The notes below the pieces were generated by a model. That model did not search any database and was not told the DNA's origin. It was given only the letters and a program-made list of their open reading frames with translations. The translations under genes were made by a program, and so were the position numbers. Below are positions 33,438 to 40,517 of a stretch of 40,517 nucleotides of DNA, in pieces. The stretch covers positions 1 through 40,517 of the forward strand of contig JBFXFL010000027.1 of the NCBI GenBank assembly GCA_050179115.1. The letters run 5' to 3'. The first letter of the stretch is position 1. Each line of letters starts with the position of its first letter. This stretch comes from JAGPUQ01 sp050179115 (GTDB taxonomy: Bacteria > Pseudomonadota > Gammaproteobacteria > Pseudomonadales > Porticoccaceae).

Positions 33438-33466
33438 ACTATAGGGAAGGGCGCGGAAGCGGTCAA
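33438..33466 (-). promoter_or_regulatory. promoter of tRNA-Arg(ACG)
   Basis: On the minus strand TTGACC (33466-33461) and TATAGT (33443-33438) are spaced by exactly 17 bp, and the -10 ends 10 bp from the mature tRNA end. Confidence 0.75.
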
Positions 33467-33500
33467 GAAAACCGGTCGTGCTCCGCCGTGGTGCGGTATT

Positions 33501-34472
33501 TCAGGCGGACGCGATGAACACCGCGCGCAGCGGCGCCGGATGGCCCTCTCGCGTCAGTCGCGGGTTTTCGGGGTCGAGAAAATCGGCCAGCGATTCGAAG
33601 CGCATCCAGTCGGTGGCGCGCTGTTCGGCGGTCGTGGTGGGGCTGACACCGACCACGGCGGGGTCGCGAAAGCCGATTTTGCGCAGCCAGGAGATCAACG
33701 TGTCCGGCGTCGGAATGAACCAGACATTGGCCATCTTGGCGTAGCGGCCTTCGGGCACCAGCACCTGTCCGGGAGCGCCGCTGATCACCAGGGTTTCCAG
33801 CACCAGCTGGCCGCCGGGGCGCAGCAGTTCGCGCAGTTCGCGCAGATGCTCGAAGGGCGAGCGGCGGTGGTAGAACACGCCCATGGAAAACACCGTGTCG
33901 AACGCCGCCAACTCCGCCGGCAGCGCCTCGATACCGAGCGGCAGCACGTCCACCGGCGCGGCGCCCGCATAGCGGCGGATAGCCTCGAACTGCATGACGA
34001 AGCACGCGGAAGGATCGATACCGATCACCCGCGCCGCGCCCGCCCCGTACATGCGCCAGCAGTGGTAGCCGTTGCCGCAGCCCACATCCAGCACCAGACG
34101 CCCCGCGAGATCCTCGATATGGGGCAGCAGGCGCTGCCATTTCCAGTCCGAGCGCCATTCGGTGTCGAGGTCGATTCCAAAGAGTTCGTACGGCCCCTTG
34201 CGCCAGGGGTGCAGCTCCATGAGCGCGGCGCGCAGGCGGTCGCGCTCGATGTCGCTCGCGTCAGCGGCGCTGCCGATCCGCACCTCGGAGCGAAAATCGA
34301 CGGTGCCTGGCGTGAGTGCCGGCAGGCGTTGGAGCGCTGCCTGCCATCGCGGCAGATCGCCCCAGCGTTCCGGGCTCAGGCCGCGCGCGATCTGCGCCGG
34401 CAATTGCTGTGCCCAGTCCCGCAGCGGGGTCCGGGTCAGGGCGTCGAGCAGCGGCCCGTAGGCGTCTGTCAT
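33501..34472 (-). CDS. cmoB: tRNA U34 carboxymethyltransferase CmoB
   Basis: A 323-residue enzyme, the same length as E. coli CmoB, that transfers the carboxymethyl group of carboxy-S-adenosylmethionine to ho5U34, making cmo5U in tRNAs. Visible: ELHPWRKGPYELFGI, the Rossmann motif VLDVGCGNGYHCWRM, VFSMGVFYHRRSPFEHL and RYAKMANVWFIPT. The start ATG at 34472 overlaps the cmoA stop by 4 bp (ATGA), so the two genes are translationally coupled. The frame continues upstream, but the overlap supports this start. Confidence 0.96.
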   Translation of the reverse strand: MTDAYGPLLDALTRTPLRDWAQQLPAQIARGLSPERWGDLPRWQAALQRLPALTPGTVDFRSEVRIGSAADASDIERDRLRAALMELHPWRKGPYELFGIDLDTEWRSDWKWQRLLPHIEDLAGRLVLDVGCGNGYHCWRMYGAGAARVIGIDPSACFVMQFEAIRRYAGAAPVDVLPLGIEALPAELAAFDTVFSMGVFYHRRSPFEHLRELRELLRPGGQLVLETLVISGAPGQVLVPEGRYAKMANVWFIPTPDTLISWLRKIGFRDPAVVGVSPTTTAEQRATDWMRFESLADFLDPENPRLTREGHPAPLRAVFIASA

Positions 34473-35197
34473 CGGAACGCGAGCAGGGAGGCGAAATTGA
34501 AGCACTGGAACCAGACATCGACGGCCCCGAAGCCCGCATCCCGCAGCCGGGCGCGGTGGGTGTCGAGGGTCTCGGGTACCAGCACGTTTTCGAGCGCCGT
34601 GCGCTTCTGGCTGACCTCGAGTTCGCTGTAGCCGTTGGCGCGCTTGAAGGCGTGGTGGAGGTCGGTCATCAGCGCGTCGAGGCCCGGATCGGCGAAGGCG
34701 ATTTTTTCGGACAGCACCAGCACGCCGCCGGGCACCAGGCCCGCGCCGATCGCGGCGATGAGGGCGCCGCGATCCGCCGGCGGAATGAATTGCAGGGTGA
34801 AGTTCAACACCACCACCGAGGCGTTCTCGAAGCGGATGTCGCGCACATCGCCAAGGCGCAGCTCGACCGGCGCGGGCGCGCTGTCCGCGGCGATCACTGC
34901 CCGGCAGCGCTCGATCATGGCGGGCGCGTTGTCGGCGGCAATGATCGCGCAGTCGCGCGCGCCGATGCCCTGGCGCAGGGCCAGCGTCGAGGCGCCCAGG
35001 GAGCAGCCCAGGTCGTAACAGTTGGTGCCGGGCAGGGCGTAGCGCTCGGCGATCGTCCCGGTCATGGCGACCATGGTTTCGTAGCCCGGCACCGAGCGCC
35101 GGATCATGTCCGGGAAGACCGCGACGACCTCGTGGTCGAAGCGGAACCCCGCGATCTCGGCGAGCGGTCGGGCGAAGAGCTGGTCGCGTTCGCTCAC
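34469..35197 (-). CDS. cmoA: carboxy-S-adenosylmethionine synthase CmoA
   Basis: A 242-residue enzyme that makes carboxy-SAM from SAM and prephenate for CmoB. Family motifs: DHEVVAVFPDMIRRSVPGYETM near the N-terminus, YDLGCSLGASTLALRQ (SAM binding), DNAPAMIERC, and VVVLNFTLQFIPP. Start is GTG 35197, 13 bp after the stop of the M16C peptidase gene. It forms an operon with cmoB. Confidence 0.96.
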   Translation of the reverse strand: MSERDQLFARPLAEIAGFRFDHEVVAVFPDMIRRSVPGYETMVAMTGTIAERYALPGTNCYDLGCSLGASTLALRQGIGARDCAIIAADNAPAMIERCRAVIAADSAPAPVELRLGDVRDIRFENASVVVLNFTLQFIPPADRGALIAAIGAGLVPGGVLVLSEKIAFADPGLDALMTDLHHAFKRANGYSELEVSQKRTALENVLVPETLDTHRARLRDAGFGAVDVWFQCFNFASLLAFR

Positions 35198-35210
35198 GGC
35201 AGAGCAGGGC

Positions 35211-38200
35211 TCAGAGGGGCATCAGGCTGAGGTTGAGCGCCGCGAGCTGTTCGGCCCGATCCGGAGCGGTGATCACCGCGGTGCTGGCGCGCTCGGGCCG
35301 CAGGTAGGTGGCGGCGACCCGCTGCAAGTCCGCGAGTCCGACCTGCAACACCCGATTGCGGAAGCGCTCGCGGCGCGTGCGATCGCGGCCATGGAGCTCG
35401 GCATGAAACGTCTGCTTGGCCTCGCCGGCGGGCGAGCCGGGTTTGTCGATGCCGCCGATCACGCCCAGGATCGCCTCCTCGACCCGCTGGGGTTCGTGGC
35501 GTTCCGTGGCGAGCCAGGCCAGCGCGCGGTCGAAGTCGGCGAGCGTGTCGGCAAGGCGGGGGTCGCGGTAGGAATAGAACCGGAACGCCCCGATGGTGCT
35601 GTCCTGACTCGCACCGCCGCCGTAGGCGCCGCCCTTTTCCCGGATCGCGGTGTGCAGGAAACCATTGCGCAGGAAACCGCCGAGCACGCTGAGGGGCGCG
35701 GCATCTGGATGTTCCATGGGCACCGTGGGATAGGCGCGGGCGCAGAAATTGACCTGGGTGCTGGTGGTCCAGAGCTGGTTGCTGGGTTCGCACAGGGCCG
35801 GGCGGCTGAACCCGGTGTGCGCGGTGCCGGGTGCGGGCGAAACGTGGGCCAGAAAGCGCGCCTCGAATTCACTCAGATGTTCGGGCTCGGCGACCAGCAG
35901 GCATTGCCGTGGCGCTGCGCGGATCAGGGAATGCAGCTCTGCCAGTTGCCGCCCCAGGTCCGCCAGCTTTTCCGGATCATTCAGTCTCGCGTCGAGTGCC
36001 TTGATGGCGCGGATGCCGTCCAGACCGCCCCAGCGGTGGTTGAGCAGCGCGCCGTTGCTGAAGCGCGCCGCGGCCGCGGCCATCGCCAGGCCGTGGCCGT
36101 TGCCGGTGACGCTGGCCTCCATGCGCGCGCGCATCTGGGCGATCAGGTCCCGGAGGCGCGGCAGTTCGTCGAAGCGCACCTGATTGAGGGTGGTGTCCAG
36201 CAGGCGGGTCAGTTCCTGCTGGTTGACGGCAAGCCCCTTGGTGGACAGTACCAGATGGCCGCGCAGCGCCTGGGCATCCTCGGGCAGCCCGCGCACGCTG
36301 GCGTAGGCGTTGACGCCGCCGCTCACCGCCGCCTGCCAGCGCTGGGTGGCGAGGTAGTCGCGCGCGCCGACGCCGAGCTCCGGCAGGCAGCTGGCGTAGA
36401 TCGGCAGCAGGTCGGTCTGCGTCTCGTCGAGTTGGGGCAGTTCCAGAATCAGCTGCTGGTAGACCAGGCCGTTGGTGCCGGCGCCGTAGCTGGTCAGTGG
36501 CATGGGTGTGGCGATGCGATTGGTCGCCGCAACATAGGCCATCTCCGGCGGCACGTCGGCGAGTTCCACCTTGGGCAGGATGCTTTCGTCATCGATGCGG
36601 GCCTGGCGTGCAGCGAGCGCGCGCGCTCGTTCCACCAGCGCCTGTTCCTGGGTGGCATCGAGACTGGCCCGGATGGCCGCGAGCTGCTGTTTCTCGACGG
36701 CTTCGCGGCGCGCCGATATTTCCGTATCGGGGCGCAACGTCAGGCGCACCCGGTGCAGGTTGTCGCGCAGCAGTTGCTGCGCCAGGCGTTTGATGTAATC
36801 GGGATCCTTGATGCGGGCGCGCAGTTCGGCCAGCACCGGATCCAGGTCCAGCAGGGCGGCGGGATCGCCGCGGTGGGTGGCGCTGGCGAGAGAGGTAAGG
36901 ATCAGCTGCAAACCGTAAGGGTAGCCGTCGCCGCCGATCTCGCGCTGCTTGAGCTCGAGCTGATGCAACGCGGCCTCGACCTGGTCGGCCGGTACGCCCT
37001 GCTCGGCAACCGCTTGCAACGTGGTGAGTACCAATTCCTCGACGGCGGCGGCGTGTTGGGGCTCGGAGCCTTCCAGGCCGCACACGAACAGCAGTTCCAG
37101 ATGCGAGTCGTCGAGGCCGCACAGGGGCGAGGGTGCGGTACCGAGATCACTGGTTTCCAGGGCCTGCAACAGCGGCGAGGCGCTGTTGTCGAGCAGCACC
37201 GAGTTGAGCAGATGCGCTTCCATGTTGGCCATCAGGTCCGTGGTCTGGCCGAGCAGCCAGCCCAGTACCACATGGGTTTTCTCCGCGGTGTCGGGTTCGT
37301 CCAGCGCATAGGCTTCTTCCACCCGCACCGGCGCCAGGTAGCGTTTTTCCCGGGGCACCGCGATGACTTCGTCGAGGGGCTCGAAGCGGGTCAGCACCTG
37401 GTCCTCGAACTTGCGCTGGTGCTCGTGGGCCGGGATGTCGCCGAAGGTCATGAAGATGGCATTGCTCGGGTGGTAGTGNNNNNNNNNNNNNNNNNNNNNN
37501 NNNNNNNNNNNNNNNNNNNNNNNNNNNNNNNNNNNNNNNNNNNNNNNNNNNNNNNNNNNNNNNNNNNNNNNNNNNNNNGGGGCACCGCGATGACTTCGTC
37601 GAGGGGCTCGAAGCGGGTCAGCACCTGGTCCTCGAACTTGCGCTGGTGCTCGTGGGCCGGGATGTCGCCGAAGGTCATGAAGATGGCATTGCTCGGGTGG
37701 TAGTGAGTGCGGTAGAAGTCGAGCAACTGCTTATGGGTGAGGTCGAGGATGCACTCGGGATCGCCGCCGCTGTTGTGATGGTAGGTGGTGGTGGGGTAGA
37801 GGTATTTGCACAGCCTATGCCAGAGCGTCGAGTTGACCGAACTCATGGCACCCTTCATCTCGTTGTACACGACGCCCTTGTAGACCAGCTCCGACGCGGG
37901 ATTCTCGCCTTCGGCGAACTCCAGGCGGTGGCCTTCCTGGGCGAAGTCCAGTGCGTCCAGGCGCGCGAAGAACACCGCATCCAGATAGACATCCAGCAGA
38001 TTGTTGAAGTCCTTGCGGTTCTGGCTGGCGAAGGGATAGGCGGTCCAGTCCGAACTCGTGAAGGCGTTCATGAAGGTGTTGAGGGAGCGCCGGATCATCA
38101 TGAAAAAGGGATCACGCACCGGGTATTTTTCACTGCCGCACAGCGCCGTGTGCTCCAGGATATGGGCCACGCCGGTGGAGTCCTGGGGCACGGTGCGCAG

Positions 38201-38353
38201 CGCCACCAGAAACACGTTTTCCGGGTTGTCGCTGTGGATGTGGATGTGTTCGGCGCCGGTGCGGAGGTGGCGGTATTCCTGCACTTCGAGTTTGAGTGCG
38301 GGCACCGGGCGACTGCGGACATGGGTAAAGGCGGCGTGGGCCCTGGCGGTCAT
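35211..38353 (-). CDS. M16C-family zinc metallopeptidase (presequence-protease/PreP-like), split by an assembly gap
   Basis: As given, the gene appears in two pieces separated by Ns. After removing 37479-37705 (the 100 Ns plus one copy of a 127-bp duplication), the two pieces join in frame as a 971-residue protein, the size of PreP-type M16C peptidases. These degrade unstructured peptides inside a two-half clamshell. The inverted zinc motif HxxEH is HILEH (residues 64-68), with the downstream ligand Glu165 in VYNEMKGAM. DPFFMMIRRSLNTFMNAFTSSDWTAYPF is a family hallmark. The C-terminal half ends with REKGGAYGGGASQD (the conserved R/Y substrate-binding region). No signal peptide. It is the first gene of an operon with cmoA and cmoB. 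Confidence 0.93.
37352..37478. repeat. 127-bp duplicated contig end, left copy
   Basis: The 127 bp immediately left of the Ns (starting GGGGCACCGCGATGAC) are identical to the 127 bp immediately right of them (37579-37705). Both are coding for the same part of the M16C peptidase. Confidence 0.97.
37479..37578. other. assembly gap (100 N)
   Basis: Exactly 100 N, the conventional placeholder for a gap of unknown length. The flanking 127-bp identity shows that the two contigs actually overlap, so no sequence is likely missing here. Confidence 0.98.
37579..37705. repeat. 127-bp duplicated contig end, right copy
   Basis: Identical to 37352-37478 and ends with the same GGTAGTG. It is the natural continuation of the right-hand contig. 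Confidence 0.97.
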
Positions 38354-38459
38354 GGGGCTATCTCGGGAGCAGTTGGGCGGAGAGCCATTCTAGCCCGAAC
38401 CGAGGTCCGAAACGGCGCCGCACCTGGCCGCGCCGCGGCCGGGTGGGCGCGAGCGCGTG

Positions 38460-39410
38460 TCAGGGAATGTCGGTCACATCGCCCGGCGGACCCACATGAT
38501 GGGGCTGGGGCGCGTGGGGTGCCTGTACCGGCTCGCCTTTCACCGGCACGGTACGGAACAGGAAGTCCACCACCGCCGTGGCGAAGACATCGTTGCGATC
38601 ACCCGCCACCATATGGCCGGCACCGGTGATGTTGACGTACTCGGCATGGGGGCACATTTCCAGAAAGGACTGCGCACCTTCCTCGCTCAACACATCGGAC
38701 AGTCCGCCCCGGACCAGCAGGGTGGGCAGCCTGAGCGCACGGGCACAGTCTTCCAGACGCCGCGTGCGCGCCTCCATGTCTCGGCGCGCCTGCATGAAGC
38801 GCGGATCCCAGTGCCAGCGATACTTGCCGTTGTCCGCCAGACGCAGATTCTTTGCCAGTCCCTGCAGATCCCTGGGCGGTGAACGGTGGGGCTGGTAGTT
38901 GCCGATCGCTTCCGCGACCTCCTCCAGAGAATCGAAGCCCTCGGGTTTGTAGGACATGAAGCTGGTGATTTTCTGCACGCCCTCGGATTCGATCTTCGGC
39001 GCGATATCGACCAGCACCAGAGCGGTGGCATCGACACGGTCCTCGCCGAGCGCCACCAGGCTGGTACCGCCGCCCATGGAGGCGCCCACCAGTACCGGGC
39101 GTTTGCCGCCGAGCGCGTGGATCACGCACAACAGGTCTTCCACCATGATGTCCTGGCCGTAGACGCCGTCCGCGGACCAGTCGGAATCGCCGTGGCCGCG
39201 GGCATCGAAGGCGACCGCGTGATAACCGGCCTCACCCAGGGCTTCGCCGGCACCTTTCCAGGCGTGGCGGGTCTGGCCGCCGCCATGCTGGAGCAGCACC
39301 AGCGGGCCGGCCGGGTCGCCCCAGGAATCGCCCGCGATCATGATTCCGCCGACGCCGGGCCAGCGGTGCATGGGGTCCGGAGTGCCCGGGAGTCGTTTGC
39401 CTGCGCTCAT
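38460..39410 (-). CDS. alpha/beta-fold hydrolase
   Basis: A 316-residue cytoplasmic hydrolase. The oxyanion region is LLQHGGGQTRHAW, the RGHGDS motif follows, the nucleophile elbow is GASMGG (Ser111), and the C-terminal GAGHMV supplies the histidine. The acidic residue is probably in LVRGGLSDVLSEEG. Its substrate is unknown; enzymes like this include epoxide hydrolases, C-C hydrolases and esterases. The C-terminal 25 residues (VQAPHAPQPHHVGPPGDV) are a Pro/His-rich tail. It lies 106 bp upstream of the M16C gene. The start has AGGACT upstream. Confidence 0.9.
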   Translation of the reverse strand: MSAGKRLPGTPDPMHRWPGVGGIMIAGDSWGDPAGPLVLLQHGGGQTRHAWKGAGEALGEAGYHAVAFDARGHGDSDWSADGVYGQDIMVEDLLCVIHALGGKRPVLVGASMGGGTSLVALGEDRVDATALVLVDIAPKIESEGVQKITSFMSYKPEGFDSLEEVAEAIGNYQPHRSPPRDLQGLAKNLRLADNGKYRWHWDPRFMQARRDMEARTRRLEDCARALRLPTLLVRGGLSDVLSEEGAQSFLEMCPHAEYVNITGAGHMVAGDRNDVFATAVVDFLFRTVPVKGEPVQAPHAPQPHHVGPPGDVTDIP

Positions 39411-39595
39411 GGTGAGTCCTGTGACGAATCGGATGGGTTAGCAATGCTTTGTACACGGCACCCCGGGTACGGTCAAACCGGCTTTCGCGGTCCGGCGCAC
39501 GAAACCGGTGCCCGGGTTTTGAGTACCGCGGAGGTTCTGGCTACACTCGCGACCGCGGACGGTTCAGCCCGCGCCACTTTTTGAGGATAACGCAG

Positions 39596-39979
39596 ATGAC
39601 TCCGAGCAACCCATCACGACACCTATTGACGCTGGCCCTGGTGCTGAGTCTGGTATGCAGCACTGTCGCCCAGCCCGCCGCGGCCGCCATGATGGGCACC
39701 GCCCAGGCAGCACCTGGCCTGCGTGCCGAGCAGATCGAGCGAGTCGATCGTTTTCTGGCGCAGGATTCGGTGCGCGGCCTGCTGGAACAGCAGGGCGTAG
39801 ACCCAATCGCCGCGCGCGCCCGTGTCCAGGCCTTGAGCGACAGCGAGCTGCAACGCATCGCGAACAATCTCGACCAGTTGCCCGCCGGCGGCAGCGCGCT
39901 CGCGCTGATCGGCGCGGTATTCCTGATCCTGGTGATCCTCGATATCGTCGGTGTGATCCACGTCTTCAAAGGGCTTTGA
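39596..39979 (+). CDS. PA2779-family exported protein
   Basis: A 127-residue protein similar to Pseudomonas PA2779. Residues 1-31 are a signal peptide (hydrophobic core LTLALVLSLVCSTVAQPAAAA). A central segment (residues about 40-95, RAEQIERVDRFLAQDSVRGLLEQQGVDPIAARARVQALSDSELQ) is helical and family-typical, and residues 98-127 are a C-terminal membrane segment. The start ATG at 39596 has GAGGATAAC in front. It is followed 14 bp later by a C39-like peptidase gene, the same pairing as PA2779/PA2778. The function is not established. Confidence 0.85.
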   Translation: MTPSNPSRHLLTLALVLSLVCSTVAQPAAAAMMGTAQAAPGLRAEQIERVDRFLAQDSVRGLLEQQGVDPIAARARVQALSDSELQRIANNLDQLPAGGSALALIGAVFLILVILDIVGVIHVFKGL

Positions 39980-39993
39980 TTGTTCATTTTTTG

Positions 39994-40517
39994 ATGACGC
40001 TGGTTCGGGTCGCGGGCTTCGCGGCAGTGTTGCTGCTCGCGGCCTGCGCCCGAATCCCCGTGCTGGGTCCGGCCGCAGGCGACGGCGCGCGGATCGAGCT
40101 TGCCCAGGTACCCTTTTATCCCCAGAGCGCCTACCAGTGCGGTCCGGCCGCGCTGGCGACGGTGCTTGGACAGGCCGGAGTTGTCGTCGACCCGGAGCAG
40201 CTGGTCGCCGCGGTCTATCTGCCGGAACGGAAGGGCAGCTTGCAGGTCGAGCTCGTGGCGGCGGCGCGGCGCTACGGCCGGGTGCCCTATCCGATCAATC
40301 CGGATCTGGCCGGTTTGCTGGACACCCTGCGCGCCGGCCATCCGGTCCTCGTATTGCAAAATCTCGCTATCGAGCGCTGGCCGCTGTGGCACTTCGCCGT
40401 GGTGATCGGCTTCGACGCCCAACGCGACGAATTCATCCTGCGTTCGGGTACCACAAGGCGAGAGGTCAGTTCCGCGACAAGCTTCCTGCGGACCTGGCAG
40501 CGCGCCGGAAACTGGGG
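39994..40517 (+). CDS. PA2778-family C39-like cysteine peptidase lipoprotein (3' end cut by window edge)
   Basis: 174 complete codons are present before the edge. A lipoprotein signal (LLLAAC, lipidated Cys18) is followed by a peptidase C39-like domain with catalytic Cys49 in YQCGPAAL and His133 in LWHFAVVIGFD. C39 enzymes cleave double-glycine leader peptides, but this subfamily lacks the transporter and may act on other substrates in the periplasm. The family normally continues into a TPR-like C-terminus, which would lie beyond this window. It begins 14 bp after the PA2779-like gene. The ATG was chosen for the signal peptide. Confidence 0.88.
   Translation, partial: MTLVRVAGFAAVLLLAACARIPVLGPAAGDGARIELAQVPFYPQSAYQCGPAALATVLGQAGVVVDPEQLVAAVYLPERKGSLQVELVAAARRYGRVPYPINPDLAGLLDTLRAGHPVLVLQNLAIERWPLWHFAVVIGFDAQRDEFILRSGTTRREVSSATSFLRTWQRAGNW

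Noticed and set aside
37448..38353. Two separate genes or a frameshifted pseudogene for the M16C peptidase
   Set aside because: The break coincides with the Ns and an exact 127-bp duplication, and the frame closes when 227 bp are removed. It is an assembly artefact.

Overview
The window is GC-rich chromosomal DNA from a gammaproteobacterium. CmoA/CmoB, TrhP (YegQ), PurT, MiaE, LpxH, AcnB and the lpxH-ppiB / glnS-cysS / tRNA-Arg block (an order also known from Pseudomonas) all point there. I cannot name the genus from sequence alone. The combination of Baeyer-Villiger, luciferase-like and CaiB/BaiF enzymes would suit an environmental heterotroph. Region 1 (1-2.6 kb) is accessory. It holds a partial TetR regulator with its own promoter and operator, followed by lower-GC DNA organised as integron gene cassettes. 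There is one well-formed attC site (1982-2065), a DUF3465 cassette with its upstream core site, and a two-gene unit encoding a HEPN-like plus winged-helix protein and a small winged-helix partner. No integron integrase is present, so this looks like an orphan cassette cluster. It is the most novel part of the window. Region 2 (2.6-9.5 kb) holds a copper operon (Met-rich EF-hand periplasmic protein, then a CopA-type ATPase), a short glycogen/alpha-glucan phosphorylase, a glutathione S-transferase-like protein, a MOSC protein and the alkyltransferase Ogt. Region 3 (9.6-18.0 kb) is almost entirely on the minus strand. After an FKBP lipoprotein come two CaiB/BaiF CoA-transferases, a nitroreductase-fold enzyme, an LLM-class oxidoreductase, a serine beta-lactamase-fold hydrolase and a Baeyer-Villiger monooxygenase. 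These enzymes fit a catabolic route of ketone oxygenation, ester or lactone hydrolysis and CoA activation. Region 4 (18.4-30 kb) is mostly housekeeping: tRNA-Arg(CCT), a membrane J-domain protein, trhP, purT, a Fur-box-controlled cupredoxin-FTR1 iron transporter pair, YaiI, acnB, a DUF1289 protein, a GST, miaE, lpxH and ppiB. Region 5 (30-40.5 kb) holds glnS-cysS (CysS carries an unusual insertion), tRNA-Arg(ACG), the operon of an M16C metallopeptidase with cmoA and cmoB, an alpha/beta hydrolase, and at the edge a PA2779-like protein followed by a PA2778-like C39 peptidase lipoprotein. The M16C gene is interrupted by 100 Ns flanked by an exact 127-bp duplication. This is an assembly artefact: removing 227 bp restores one 971-codon reading frame. 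TrhP with CmoA/CmoB make successive steps of the same wobble-uridine modification, and MiaE adds a further tRNA modification, so the window is notably rich in tRNA-modifying enzymes.
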